Origin: Belnapia rosea
GTDB lineage: Bacteria; Pseudomonadota; Alphaproteobacteria; Acetobacterales; Acetobacteraceae
Assembly: GCF_900101615.1 (NCBI RefSeq)
Contig: NZ_FMZX01000002.1
Span: 434,001 to 498,000 of the forward strand
Reading direction: 5' to 3'
DNA length: 64,000 bases
Part shown: positions 45,614 to 54,129 of the stretch, in pieces
How positions within the stretch are numbered: the stretch's first letter is position 1
How the letters are laid out: each line of letters opens with the position of its first letter
Translations under genes and position numbers: made by a program
The notes under the pieces: model-generated
The model's input: the letters and a program-made list of their open reading frames with translations, nothing else
Told to the model about the DNA's origin: nothing
Databases searched by the model: none

Positions 45614-46330
45614 GTGCCTTCCGACAGCGACATCCAGGGCGGCACCGGGCCCGTCGAGGCCCAGGTGAAATGGTACAACGCCCGCAAGGGGTTCGGCTTC
45701 GTGCTGGGGCCCGACGGCCAGGACGTGTTCTTCCATGCTTCGGCCCTGACCGAGGCCGGCATCGAACCGCCTGAAACTGGCGACACCCTGGTGTGCGAAA
45801 TCGGCACGGATCGGCAGGGCCGCAGATTGGTCACCCGCATCACGGAGCGTCGGCTGGGCGACGGGGGTGGCGCGGCCGCCGCTGGTGCAGCCCGCCGGCC
45901 CTTCCGCGAAGGTGGCTTCGGCGATCGTCCGCCGCGGCGCGACTTCGGCGGTGGCGGCTTTGGTGATCGTCCGCCGCGGCGTGATTTCGGCGGTGGTGGC
46001 TTCGGCGACCGTCCGCCGCGTCGCGACTTCGGCGGTGCCGCCGGTGGCTTCGGTGCACCCCGTCCCAGCTTCGGCGACCGTCCGCCGCGTCGCGACTTCG
46101 GTGACCGCGATGCCGGTGGTCCGACCTATGCAGTCAATGGCACGGTGAAGTGGTTCGATCAGGTGCGCGGCTTCGGCTTCGTCACCCCGGATGATGGCGG
46201 GCAGGATGTGTTCCTGCACTCCTCCGTACTGCAGCGCGCCGGCCGTGCCGATGTGCAGCAGGGCGAGAAGGTCGCGCTCGATGTGCGCGACGGCCAGCGC
46301 GGCCGGCAGGCGGTCAGCCTCAAGGAATAA
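45614..46330 (+). CDS. Double cold-shock-domain protein with repeat linker
   Basis: This is a nucleic-acid chaperone of 238 aa with two cold-shock domains. Domain 1 (about 15-80) has KWYNARKGFGFV and QDVFFHAS as RNP1 and RNP2. Domain 2 (about 172-238) has KWFDQVRGFGFV and QDVFLHSS. Between them lies a linker (about 96-168) made of three near-identical 14-residue units containing GFGDRPPRRDF plus a degenerate fourth, rich in Arg, Gly and Pro. The start is a GTG at 45614 without an obvious Shine-Dalgarno sequence. The repeat linker resembles RNA-binding Arg/Gly regions. Confidence 0.9.
   Translation: MPSDSDIQGGTGPVEAQVKWYNARKGFGFVLGPDGQDVFFHASALTEAGIEPPETGDTLVCEIGTDRQGRRLVTRITERRLGDGGGAAAAGAARRPFREGGFGDRPPRRDFGGGGFGDRPPRRDFGGGGFGDRPPRRDFGGAAGGFGAPRPSFGDRPPRRDFGDRDAGGPTYAVNGTVKWFDQVRGFGFVTPDDGGQDVFLHSSVLQRAGRADVQQGEKVALDVRDGQRGRQAVSLKE
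45911..46102 (+). repeat. 42-bp coding tandem repeats in cold-shock gene
   Basis: Three in-frame copies of a 42-bp unit encode a Gly-rich GFGDRPPRRDF repeat; a fourth partial copy (around 46065-46102) is separated by a Gly/Ala/Pro insert. The copies are nearly the same at DNA level, which suggests recent expansion or slippage. Confidence 0.8.
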
Positions 46331-46361
46331 GATCCTCGCGCTTCGGCGCGGCAGGGGTTGG

Positions 46362-46393
46362 AAGGGGTCCTGGCCGGAAGGCTGGGGCCCCTT
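46362..46393. terminator. Bidirectional terminator between cold-shock and MFS genes
   Basis: A 9-bp stem (AAGGGGTCC / GGGCCCCTT, one G-T pair) is followed by TTTC on the plus strand and lies between two convergent genes. A small CGCGC-TTCG-GCGCG hairpin precedes it just after the stop codon. Confidence 0.7.
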
Positions 46394-46400
46394 TCTCGTT

Positions 46401-47624
46401 TCAGGCTGGCGCGGGCCGCGGCGCCCCTGGCCGGCGGGGCAGGGCGGCCAGCATCTGGATCGTGCCTGCCACCACGCCCATCCCGACCCCGAGCTGCCAG
46501 GCAAGGTCGTAGGAGCCGAGCCGGTCGAAGATCAGCCCGCCGCCGAAGGCGCCGAGGAAGCTGCCGACCTGGTGGCTGGTGAAAGCAAGGCCCTGCACCA
46601 TCGCCTGCCAGCGCAGCCCGAACATCTCCGCCGTCATGCCGCCGACCAGCGGCGCCACGCCAAGCCAGAGGAAGCCCATGATGGAGGCGAAGACGAGCGT
46701 ACTGCCCGGCGTCGGCGGCACGGCGAAATACCAGGCGAGCACGAGCGAGCGCGTCAGGTAGATGCCGCCCAGCAGGGCCGGCTTCGACCACCGCCCCCCG
46801 GCCCAGCCGAAGAACAGGCTGCCCAGCACGTTGAAGCCGCCGATCGCCGCCAGTGCCTGGGCCGCCAGCATCGGGTCCATGCCGCAGAGCTGCAGGTAGG
46901 AGGGCAGGTGGGTGGTGAGGAAGACGAGCTGCAGGCCGCAGATGAAATAGGCCCCCGACATCACCAGGAAGGGTCCGTGCCGCATGGCGAGGCCAAAGGC
47001 GGCGCCGGCGGTGGTGGCATCGTCTCGCGCCGGGGGCAGCGCCACCTTGTCGACGCGCCCGGCCGACCAGGCGGCGGGCAGCATGGCGAGGCCGAGCAGG
47101 AAGAAACCGGCCACGCCGATCCGCCAGCCATAGCCTGCCGAGAGATACTGCCCGATCGGCGCCGCGATCAGCGCCCCGAGCGAGCCAGCGGCCGAGACGA
47201 TGCCGAGCACCGTGCTGCGCATCGCCGCCGGTACGGGCCGCGAGGCGACCGATAGCGCCATGCCCGAGGCCGTGCAGGCCAGCGCCAGGCCGATCAGCAC
47301 ACCGGCGCCGAGTGTCACCTCCAGCGCAGACTGGGCGAGGCCCAGCAGGACCAGCCCGGCGAGATAGGAGAGCACGCCAACCACCAGCACGGGACGGAAG
47401 CCATAGCGTCCTGCGATGGCGCCGGCGAAGGGCTGCAGGAAGCCCCAGGCCAGATTCTGCACCGCGACCGCGAGGGTGAATTGCGACACGGCGATCCCGA
47501 GATCCTGCACCGCCGGCTGCATGAAGAGGCCAAGGCTCTGGCGGAGCCCCATGGCGAGGCTCAGCATCACCGAGGCACCGATCAGGATCGGCGCGACCGG
47601 CCTGAGGCTGCGGAGGTCCGCCAT
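46401..47624 (-). CDS. MFS transporter
   Basis: This is a twelve-helix major facilitator protein (407 aa) with MFS_1 features: an RYGFRPVLVVGVL loop between helices 2 and 3, GMALSVASRPVPAAMRSTVL around helix 4-5, and a repeated pattern in the second half (FFGWAGGRWSKPALLGGIYL). The FGGGLIFDRLGSYDLAW segment resembles OFA-type or monocarboxylate-like families. No neighbouring gene reveals the substrate. A 7-bp inverted repeat lies 36-60 bp before the start. Confidence 0.85.
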   Translation of the reverse strand: MADLRSLRPVAPILIGASVMLSLAMGLRQSLGLFMQPAVQDLGIAVSQFTLAVAVQNLAWGFLQPFAGAIAGRYGFRPVLVVGVLSYLAGLVLLGLAQSALEVTLGAGVLIGLALACTASGMALSVASRPVPAAMRSTVLGIVSAAGSLGALIAAPIGQYLSAGYGWRIGVAGFFLLGLAMLPAAWSAGRVDKVALPPARDDATTAGAAFGLAMRHGPFLVMSGAYFICGLQLVFLTTHLPSYLQLCGMDPMLAAQALAAIGGFNVLGSLFFGWAGGRWSKPALLGGIYLTRSLVLAWYFAVPPTPGSTLVFASIMGFLWLGVAPLVGGMTAEMFGLRWQAMVQGLAFTSHQVGSFLGAFGGGLIFDRLGSYDLAWQLGVGMGVVAGTIQMLAALPRRPGAPRPAPA

Positions 47625-47659
47625 CGTCTTGCCCGTTCCCCGAGATCTGCCATGTCAGC

Positions 47660-47684
47660 AGACCTCCGGATGGAGCCGAGGTCT
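47660..47684. promoter_or_regulatory. Inverted repeat upstream of MFS gene
   Basis: AGACCTC (47660-47666) and GAGGTCT (47678-47684) form a 7-bp inverted repeat with an 11-base spacer in the 127-bp gap upstream of the MFS gene. It could be an operator. Confidence 0.4.
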
Positions 47685-47751
47685 ACCCAATACTGGCCCC
47701 GGCCCGATGAGCGGGGGACATGCGAGCCATGCGGGACGCGCCTTGCTCGCC

Positions 47752-48954
47752 TCAGCGCGGCAGCGTTGCCAGCGCCTGCTCCAGATCGGCGATGAGGTCG
47801 GACGGTTCCTCGAGGCCGATATGCAGCCGGGCCATCGGCCCACCGAAACTGCCAGTGCCGGCCGATCGGGTGATGAAGCCGGTGGTCGGGATGGCGAGGC
47901 TCTCGAAGCCGCCCCAGCTCGCGCCGATGCCGAACAGGGCGAGGCTGTCGATGAGCCGCATCACATCCTCCATCGCATAGCGCGGCTGGAAGACGACGCC
48001 GAAGAGCGAGCAGGCGCCGGTGAAGTCGCGCTTCCACAGGGCGTGCTGCGGATGGCTCGGCAGGGCCGGATGCATCACCTGCTTTACCTCCGGCCGTCCC
48101 TCTAGCCAGCGGGCGACCTCGATTCCGCTCGCCTCCTGGCGCTTCAGGCGCACCGCCATGGTGCGGACGCCGCGCAGCGCCAGCCACACATCATCCGGCG
48201 AGGCATATTGGCCGAGCAGCGAGCCGGCGGTGCGCACCGCCTGCCAGTCCGCCTCGTCATTCACCGTGACGCTGCCGAGCAGCACGTCGGAATGCCCGCC
48301 GACATACTTGGTCAGCGCCTGGATCGAGACATCGACGCCATGTTGGAAGGGCATGAAGTGATGGATGCCCCAGGTATTGTCCATCAGCACCTTCACCCCG
48401 CGCGCATGGGCGGCGCGGGCGATGGCCGGGATGTCCTGCACCTCGAAGGTGTGGCTGCCCGGGCTCTCGGTGTAGAAGACGCGGGTGTTGGGGCGGATGA
48501 GGGCGGCGGCGGCGGCCTCGTCCACGGTCGGGTCGTAATAGGTGGTCTCGATCCCCCAGCCCTTCAGCAGCCCCTCGCAGATGTTGCGTGCCGGGCCATA
48601 GGCACTGTCCGGCATCAGGCAGTGGTCGCCCGCCTTCAGATAGGCGAGCAGGGGCACGGCGACCGCCGCGAGGCCGGTGCCGACGACGAGGCATCGCGTG
48701 CCGCCCTCGATCTCGGCGATGACATCCTCGAAGGCGTAATGCGTCGGGCCGCCCTGCGTCCCGTAGGTCATGTACTGCTCGAATCGGTGCTTGGCGCCCT
48801 CGCGCCGCGCCTCGCAATTCGGGAAGAGCACGGTCGAGCCGCGATGTACGGGCGGGTTGACGAAACCATGCACATGCGTGCCCGCCCGGCCGGCATGGCT
48901 GAGGCGGGTGGCGAAGCCCTGCTTCTTCGTCGTGGGGATGGAATCGTCCGGCAT
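47752..48954 (-). CDS. Cystathionine beta-lyase family PLP enzyme
   Basis: This is a Cys/Met metabolism PLP-dependent enzyme (400 aa). It probably cleaves cystathionine to homocysteine. The cofactor lysine is K216 in ALTKYVGGHSD; other landmarks are YGTQGGPTHYAFE, VGTGLAAVAVPLLAYL and the phosphate-side MDNTWG. The ATG at 48954 shares its A with the last base of the sulfurtransferase stop (TGATG), so translation is coupled; a longer in-frame reading overlaps that gene. MetC-type function is likeliest, although related gamma-lyases share these motifs. Confidence 0.88.
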   Translation of the reverse strand: MPDDSIPTTKKQGFATRLSHAGRAGTHVHGFVNPPVHRGSTVLFPNCEARREGAKHRFEQYMTYGTQGGPTHYAFEDVIAEIEGGTRCLVVGTGLAAVAVPLLAYLKAGDHCLMPDSAYGPARNICEGLLKGWGIETTYYDPTVDEAAAAALIRPNTRVFYTESPGSHTFEVQDIPAIARAAHARGVKVLMDNTWGIHHFMPFQHGVDVSIQALTKYVGGHSDVLLGSVTVNDEADWQAVRTAGSLLGQYASPDDVWLALRGVRTMAVRLKRQEASGIEVARWLEGRPEVKQVMHPALPSHPQHALWKRDFTGACSLFGVVFQPRYAMEDVMRLIDSLALFGIGASWGGFESLAIPTTGFITRSAGTGSFGGPMARLHIGLEEPSDLIADLEQALATLPR

Positions 48955-49799
48955 CAGCCATGCACCTTCGGGGTCTCGGGCCGGCCGGCCCATTCGGTCC
49001 AGGAGCCGTCATAGACGGCGGGTTCGGGGAAGCCGGCCTGCACCAGGCCGAGCGAGAGGATGCAGGCGGTGACGCCGGTGCCGCAGGAGGTGACCACCGG
49101 CCGCTCCATGGTGACGCCCGCCGCCGTGAAGCGGTCGCGCAAAGCGGCCGGGTCCAGCATGGTCTGGTCGGGCCTCAGCAGCTCCGAATAGGGGACATTG
49201 GCTGCACCCGGCATGTGGCCCGAAGGCAGGCCAGGACGAGGCTCCGCCGCCGTGCCGTCGAAGCGGCCCTTGCTGCGGGCATCGAGAATGAGCGCCCCGC
49301 CGCCGCCTTGGCGCACGATGCGCTTCACATCGCCGATGCCGCGTACGAGCTCCGCCTGGAAATCGGCGGTGAACTGCGCGGGGTCTCGGCCCGGGGGCGG
49401 GCCTGCTTCGGTCGGCCGGCCTTCCTTCAGCCATTTCGGCAACCCGCCATCCAGCACCGCCGCCTGATGGTGGCCGAATAGCCGCATCAGCCACCACCCG
49501 CGTGCCGCCGAGGCGAGGCCCTTCTGGTCATAGAAGACGAGCCGCGCGCCGTTGGAGACGCCGAGCAGCCCCATCAGCTTCTCGAAGCGCGCCGCGGTCG
49601 GGATCATGTGCGGCAGGGTCGCCTCGGGATCGGCGATCAGGTCGATGTCGAAGTAGTCGGCACCGGGCACATGCGCCTCGGCGTACTTGGCCTTGCCGTC
49701 ATGCGGCTCGTTGGGGAGGTATTTGGTGGTGTCGAAGACCATCAGGTCCGGCTTGCCGAGTTCGGCGGCCAGCCATTCGGTCGAGACCAGATTCTCCAT
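48954..49799 (-). CDS. sseA: 3-mercaptopyruvate / thiosulfate sulfurtransferase
   Basis: This is a two-domain rhodanese (281 aa). The C-terminal catalytic Cys239 lies in SCGTGVTACILSL; CG[ST]GVT loops are typical of mercaptopyruvate sulfurtransferases rather than thiosulfate-specific rhodaneses. The N-terminal inactive domain has EAHVPGADYFDIDLIAD and the linker LDGGLPKWLKEGRP is conserved. It sits in a sulfur amino acid run with a PLP lyase and lies 5 bp after the AlaX gene. Confidence 0.9.
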   Translation of the reverse strand: MENLVSTEWLAAELGKPDLMVFDTTKYLPNEPHDGKAKYAEAHVPGADYFDIDLIADPEATLPHMIPTAARFEKLMGLLGVSNGARLVFYDQKGLASAARGWWLMRLFGHHQAAVLDGGLPKWLKEGRPTEAGPPPGRDPAQFTADFQAELVRGIGDVKRIVRQGGGGALILDARSKGRFDGTAAEPRPGLPSGHMPGAANVPYSELLRPDQTMLDPAALRDRFTAAGVTMERPVVTSCGTGVTACILSLGLVQAGFPEPAVYDGSWTEWAGRPETPKVHG

Positions 49800-49804
49800 G
49801 GCGC

Positions 49805-50527
49805 CTACTCCCCTTGCAGAACCAGGTAGACCCGGCGGTTCTGCTTGCCCTTGTTCTCGAGCTTCGTCACCTCGACGCGGCCGATCTCGCCGGTGCGGCG
49901 CACATGCGTGCCGCCGCAGGGCTGCAGGTCGACCGGCGCCTCCTCCGGCCCGATGCGCACCAGCCGGATGCGCCCGGCGCCACGTGGCGGCTGGACGGAC
50001 AGGGTGCGGACCAGGGACGGGTTGGCATCCAGCTCCGCCTCGCTGATCCAGCGCTCACCGACAGGGTGGTCCGCCTCGATCAGCGCATTCAGCGCCTCGG
50101 TCAGCGACTCCCTGGTGGGCGGCGCGGCGAGGTCGAAATCGAGGCGTGAGCGGTCCGCGCCGATCTGCCCGCCAGTGACGCCGGCGCCGGGGATCAGGCT
50201 GCACAGCAGGTGCAGGGCGGTGTGCATCCGCATGTGCCGGTGGCGCGGCGCCCAATCGAGCACCGCCGTGACGGTGGCGCCCACCGGCGGCAGCGCCGCG
50301 CCCTCGGCGGGGAGATGGAGAACGCTGTCCTCCGGCCCCTTCACCGCCTTCGTCACGGCCATCTCGCCGCCCTCCCAACGAAGCCATCCGGCATCGCCGG
50401 GCTGGCCGCCGGCCTGGGCGTAGAAAGGCGAGCGGTCGAGCATCACACCCTCCGGCCCCGCCGCCAGGACCGTGGCGGTGGCTTCGGTCCGGTAGGCATC
50501 GTCGCGGTAGAGGAGTTCTGTCGGCAT
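49805..50527 (-). CDS. AlaX-type alanyl-tRNA editing protein
   Basis: This is a stand-alone trans-editing hydrolase (240 aa) that removes serine or glycine from mischarged tRNA-Ala. The metal-binding HxxxH is H102-TAL-H106, and the second site is CGGTH (about 203-207). SPFYAQAGGQPGD matches the conserved FYP-GGGQ-like region. The ATG at 50527 overlaps the NUDIX stop by one base (TGATG). The gene is co-directional with its neighbours, an arrangement without clear functional meaning. Confidence 0.9.
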   Translation of the reverse strand: MPTELLYRDDAYRTEATATVLAAGPEGVMLDRSPFYAQAGGQPGDAGWLRWEGGEMAVTKAVKGPEDSVLHLPAEGAALPPVGATVTAVLDWAPRHRHMRMHTALHLLCSLIPGAGVTGGQIGADRSRLDFDLAAPPTRESLTEALNALIEADHPVGERWISEAELDANPSLVRTLSVQPPRGAGRIRLVRIGPEEAPVDLQPCGGTHVRRTGEIGRVEVTKLENKGKQNRRVYLVLQGE

Positions 50528-51165
50528 CAGGCCCATTCCTGGCGCAGCCGGGCGCGATGATGGCGGAGCCACCACAGGCAGAGCCCGGCGGTCGCGTTCT
50601 CGATGCGGTGCTGGTCGAGCAGGGCGAAGGCCTCCTCGGCCGGCAGGACCAGCACGCGGATATCCTCGCCCTCATGAACGAGGCCATGGGTGCCCGTGGC
50701 CGCGGCCTCGGGCAGGGTGACGCGGGCGGCGTAGAGGAACATGACCTCGTCGCAGCCCCCCTGCATCAGCATGGTGCGGCTGATGACTTCCATCCGCTCA
50801 GGGCGGAGGCCCGTCTCCTCCTCCAGCTCCCGCCATGCCGCCGCCTCCGGATCTTCGCCCAGCTCAAGCAGCCCGGCGGGACATTCGGTCATGATGCCGG
50901 GGAAGCCGGCGGCCAGTGCAGGAAGACGGAATTGCTCGATCAGCACCACGGCGTCCGCTGCGGGATCGTAGGGCAAAACGGCGACGCCGCGGCCACGGCG
51001 CCAGAGCTCCCAGGTCAGCTCCGCGGAACGGGCGCCGTCGAAGCGCTGATAGGTGAAGCGCACTCGCTGCACGGGGAAGCGGCCATCCCAGACGACCTCA
51101 TCCGCCTGCACATCGAGTCCGGGATGCGCCGGGATGGGCGGCGCCTTGGGTGATCTGGCTTTCAT
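50527..51165 (-). CDS. NUDIX hydrolase (ADP-ribose pyrophosphatase-like)
   Basis: This 212-aa enzyme probably hydrolyses a nucleoside diphosphate derivative such as ADP-ribose. The Nudix box spans about residues 99-120, from GLLELGEDPEAA to WRELEEETGL, and has all key Glu residues. YDPAADAVVLIEQFRLPALA is the strand region preceding it, as in ADPRase. It starts the four-gene minus-strand run and is divergent from the EamA exporter 37 bp away. Confidence 0.9.
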   Translation of the reverse strand: MKARSPKAPPIPAHPGLDVQADEVVWDGRFPVQRVRFTYQRFDGARSAELTWELWRRGRGVAVLPYDPAADAVVLIEQFRLPALAAGFPGIMTECPAGLLELGEDPEAAAWRELEEETGLRPERMEVISRTMLMQGGCDEVMFLYAARVTLPEAAATGTHGLVHEGEDIRVLVLPAEEAFALLDQHRIENATAGLCLWWLRHHRARLRQEWA

Positions 51166-51202
51166 GCGCCGGTGACCCTACCCTTGGCGGGAAACGCCGT
51201 CC

Positions 51203-52138
51203 ATGGACACCCAGACCGAAACCCACCCCCCGCCAGACCGGACCGAGGCCGCCCCGGAGCTTGCCGCGCGTCAGCGGCGCGCGGTGATCGGCGTGCTTGC
51301 CGCAGCCGCCGTCTTCTCAATCGCCGGGGCCCTGGTGAAGGGAATGGGTGGGGCGCTGCCGCTGGCGCAGGTGGTGCTGTGCCGTAATCTTTTCGCCATC
51401 CCGGCGCTGCTGCCCCTGCTCTGGCAGGCTGGTGGCCTCGCTGCGCTACGAACGCGGAACCCGGCGCTTCATGCCGCCCGCATGTTGAGCGGGCTGGGCG
51501 GCATGGCGGGCGCCTTCTATGGCTATGCGGTGCTGCCGCTGGCCCTGGTGACGGCGCTCGGCTTCACCATGCCGCTCTTCCTCACGCTGCTCTCGATCCC
51601 ATTGCTCGGCGAGCGCGTCGGGCCGCGGCGCGGGCTGGCGGTATTGGTGGGCTTCGGCGGCGTGCTGCTGGTCGCGCTGCCGGGCGGCGGGGGCGGGGCG
51701 ACCCATGGGACGGGGATGCTGGCGGTGCTTGGCGGTGCCGTATGCTGGGCGTTGTCGATGATCACCATCCGCCGCATGGGGCATGCCGGGGAGAGCAATG
51801 CGGCCATCGTGCTGTGGTTTGCCCTCGGTGCGACGCTGGTGTCGGCCATCGTCGCCCTTCCGGTCTGGGTGGCGCCGAGCCCGTTGCAATGGGCGATGCT
51901 GATCGGCACCGGGCTGCTTTCCGCCCTGGCGCAGGTGATGATGACCGAAGCCTATCGGCGCGGCGAGGCGACGCTGCTCGCGCCTTTCGAATACTCCGCC
52001 ATCCTCTGGACGACGCTGATGGGGGGGCTGGTCTGGAGCGAATTGCCGGATGGGTGGGACGCCGCCGGCATCGCCGTATTGGTGGCGAGCGGGCTTTATA
52101 TCTGGCGGCGCGAGGTGGTGCTGGGGCTGCGGCGTTAG
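51203..52138 (+). CDS. EamA-family drug/metabolite transporter
   Basis: This ten-helix membrane protein (311 aa) has two EamA repeats. The first spans about 25-155 with CRNLFAIPALLPLLW and PLALVTALGFTMPLFLTLLS; the second begins near GMLAVLGGAVCWALSMITIR and ends at IAVLVASGLYIWRREV. It probably exports amino acids or similar metabolites. The ATG at 51203 lies in the short divergent region with the NUDIX gene. Confidence 0.88.
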   Translation: MDTQTETHPPPDRTEAAPELAARQRRAVIGVLAAAAVFSIAGALVKGMGGALPLAQVVLCRNLFAIPALLPLLWQAGGLAALRTRNPALHAARMLSGLGGMAGAFYGYAVLPLALVTALGFTMPLFLTLLSIPLLGERVGPRRGLAVLVGFGGVLLVALPGGGGGATHGTGMLAVLGGAVCWALSMITIRRMGHAGESNAAIVLWFALGATLVSAIVALPVWVAPSPLQWAMLIGTGLLSALAQVMMTEAYRRGEATLLAPFEYSAILWTTLMGGLVWSELPDGWDAAGIAVLVASGLYIWRREVVLGLRR

Positions 52139-52145
52139 CACCGGC

Positions 52146-53195
52146 TCAGCCGGCCGGGGCAGCAACCTTGTCCGGCACCGGCTTGCGGCCCTCGCCGCGC
52201 CCGTGCCGGCGGTAATGTTCGCGTCCGGATGGGATCAACTCCGCCTGGATCGCGGCGCGCACATCCGGATAGCGCTCAAGGTACCAGGCCTCGTCGAACT
52301 CGAATTCCTCCTCCGGTTCGGAGGTTTCCTCCTCCGGCTCCTGCACCACGAGGCGACCGGTTTCGGCGCGCAGGCGGAGGAGCTGGATCTGCAGCATCAT
52401 CACGGCTTCCAGCGCGTGATTCCTTGCGTTTTCCGCCTCGTTGCGTACCGTGGTGAGGCTGGCGAGTTCGGCGCCGAGCGTGTCCCGCTCAAGGCGCAGG
52501 CTGGCGGCCTCCGCCTCGGCCTCTGTCTTGGAGTGGCGAGCGGCATCCCGCTCAGTGCGGAGTGTGACGATATCCTGCTCGGCCTTGGCGCGGGCGGTCT
52601 CGGCCGCCTGGCGGGCGGCGGCTTCGCTGGCCTGGGCTGCTTCGACCTGGGCGAGGGTCTCTGCAGCGCGGGTTTCGGCAGCGGTGCGGGCCGCCTCGCT
52701 CGCCTGGTAGGCCTTCCGCACGGTGTCACGCTCAGCGCGTACCCGGAGGGCGGCGGTGCGCAATTCGTTGAAGCGGGATTCGGCGGTCTTTCGGCCGGCT
52801 TCGGCCGCCTCGCGGGCAGCGAGGTGCTCGGCCCATTCGGCCTTGAGTGTGGCGACCTCGGCTTCCGCCTGAGCGGCACGGGCTTCGGCCGCCTCCAGGG
52901 CCATCTGATGCTGGGACCAATCGGCGCGCATGGTGGCGGCCTCATCGGCCGCCTGGGCGGCGGCGGCGACGGCGGCGTCACGGGCGGCCGCATGGGCATC
53001 CCACTCGGCGCGCAGCCGCGCTGCTTCGGCCAGGGCCGCATCGGCATGACGCTGAACCAGCACGCGCTCATATTCCGCCCGGCCGACCTGGGCGAAGACC
53101 CGTTCGTACTCGGCGCGATAGCTGTCGCGCTCCGCCTCGATCTGCCGCCTGGCCGGTTTCAGTACCCGTTCGAGCATCGATCCCGTCCTGTTCAT
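52146..53195 (-). CDS. Long coiled-coil protein with C-terminal YPDV-type motif
   Basis: This is a 349-aa protein. The ATG at 53195 overlaps the preceding stop by 4 bp (ATGA), which decides against a longer reading. Residues of about 10-260 form an almost unbroken Ala/Glu/Arg-rich coiled coil with repeated AEAAR and RAE segments. An acidic linker (EEETSEPEEEFEF) leads to DEAWYLERYPDVRAAIQAEL and a HYRRHGRGEGR segment. This last motif recurs at the ends of surface or polysaccharide-associated proteins in alphaproteobacteria. I cannot name a function. It is coupled to the 128-aa gene. Confidence 0.75.
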   Translation of the reverse strand: MNRTGSMLERVLKPARRQIEAERDSYRAEYERVFAQVGRAEYERVLVQRHADAALAEAARLRAEWDAHAAARDAAVAAAAQAADEAATMRADWSQHQMALEAAEARAAQAEAEVATLKAEWAEHLAAREAAEAGRKTAESRFNELRTAALRVRAERDTVRKAYQASEAARTAAETRAAETLAQVEAAQASEAAARQAAETARAKAEQDIVTLRTERDAARHSKTEAEAEAASLRLERDTLGAELASLTTVRNEAENARNHALEAVMMLQIQLLRLRAETGRLVVQEPEEETSEPEEEFEFDEAWYLERYPDVRAAIQAELIPSGREHYRRHGRGEGRKPVPDKVAAPAG

Positions 53196-53578
53196 CCGCC
53201 TTGGGGCCGGATGCCGGCTGCCATCAGCCGGAGGCTGGCTGCCATGGCCCCGAGCACGGCGGCGCCCTGACGCAGGCGGCGCCGGCGCAGCGGATTCCAG
53301 CTGGCCCGGCGCTGCATGGTGCGGCGCTCCGCGGCGGCATCGCATTGCGTGGCAGCGGATTCCAGGGCGGCGAGGTAGCCCTGGGCGAAATCCTGGTCCT
53401 GCCTGGGCGGGGAGGTGGCCAGCCACCGGCCCTCCAGCCAAGTGTCGAGGCCGGCCCCGAGTGTGGCCGGCAGGTCCGTACCCTGGGCCCTTACCTCGGC
53501 CAGGGCCAAAGCGAGGGACCGCAGCAGCGCCAACTCCGCCGCGGGCGCTGCCTCGGCCAGATCCTGCTGCTCAGCCAA
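53192..53578 (-). CDS. Hypothetical protein coupled to coiled-coil gene
   Basis: This is an unrecognised 128-aa protein without a signal peptide. The first half is an Ala/Leu-rich helical stretch (AAELALLRSLALALAEVRAQ). The second half contains FAQGYLAALESAATQ, a strongly basic NPLRRRRLRQ and a hydrophobic end AVLGAMAASLRLMAAGI that could be a short membrane-associated helix. It overlaps the coiled-coil gene by 4 bp, so the two products may form a complex. Confidence 0.6.
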   Translation of the reverse strand: MAEQQDLAEAAPAAELALLRSLALALAEVRAQGTDLPATLGAGLDTWLEGRWLATSPPRQDQDFAQGYLAALESAATQCDAAAERRTMQRRASWNPLRRRRLRQGAAVLGAMAASLRLMAAGIRPQGG

Positions 53579-53678
53579 GGCCCCGAACCCCCTCCACCGC
53601 GAAGCGCCGCATCATGCCGGAGCAAGCTTGCCGGAATGCTGACCGCACTGCCGTCTTCTAGCGCCTGGATTGCATCTG

Positions 53679-54129
53679 TCAGCGGGAAAACGCCGGATCG
53701 GCGCGGCGCTGCGTCAAAGCGCTGGCGAACCAGTAGCGGGTGGTGCCCGGAGGCATGTCCGCAATGCGGCCGGCCTCCGCATGGCCCTGGCGGCGGTAGA
53801 ATTCCGGCGCCTGGACGGCCAGGCATTGAGGTGGACGCCGAGGCAGCCGGGCTTCCGCGCCACGGCTTCGGTCTTGGCGAGCAGCCGGGTGCCTCGGTCC
53901 TGGCCTGCCAGGCCTCCGCGACCCGGAACTCATCGAGATGGAGCCAGCCCCAGGCGAGTTCGCATATTGCCTCGGCCGGCACCGCACCGGCAAGGTCCCG
54001 CGCCTGGATCCACCGCCGGTGCCGTGCAGGCGGCGATGGGCGGCGCGGCTATCGGCGGTGAGGCCGCGGCCGATCGCCTTGCGGTAGGCCGAGCGGAGGC
54101 CGGGCGCTGATCTCGAGCGTGAGGCTCAC
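53679..54129 (-). pseudogene. Decayed GNAT acetyltransferase, paralogue of the adjacent gene
   Basis: The minus strand still encodes recognisable parts of a GNAT acetyltransferase, but in different frames. A GTG at 54129 overlaps the intact GNAT gene's stop (GTGA) and reads VSLTLEISARPP. ELAWGWLHLDEFRVAEAW follows in one frame, then GTRLLAKTEAVARKPGC in a second and APEFYRRQGHAEAGRI with MPPGTTRYWFASAL in a third. These line up with the intact neighbour's WNWLFIDWLWMA, GQLLERAEAIARARGC and APGFWSRHGYAEFGRL. At least two frameshifts (near 53900 and 53820) break it. Confidence 0.8.

Noticed and set aside
45911-46102. CRISPR-like or intergenic tandem repeat.
   Set aside because: The 42-bp units are in frame inside the cold-shock gene, have no unique spacers and encode the linker.
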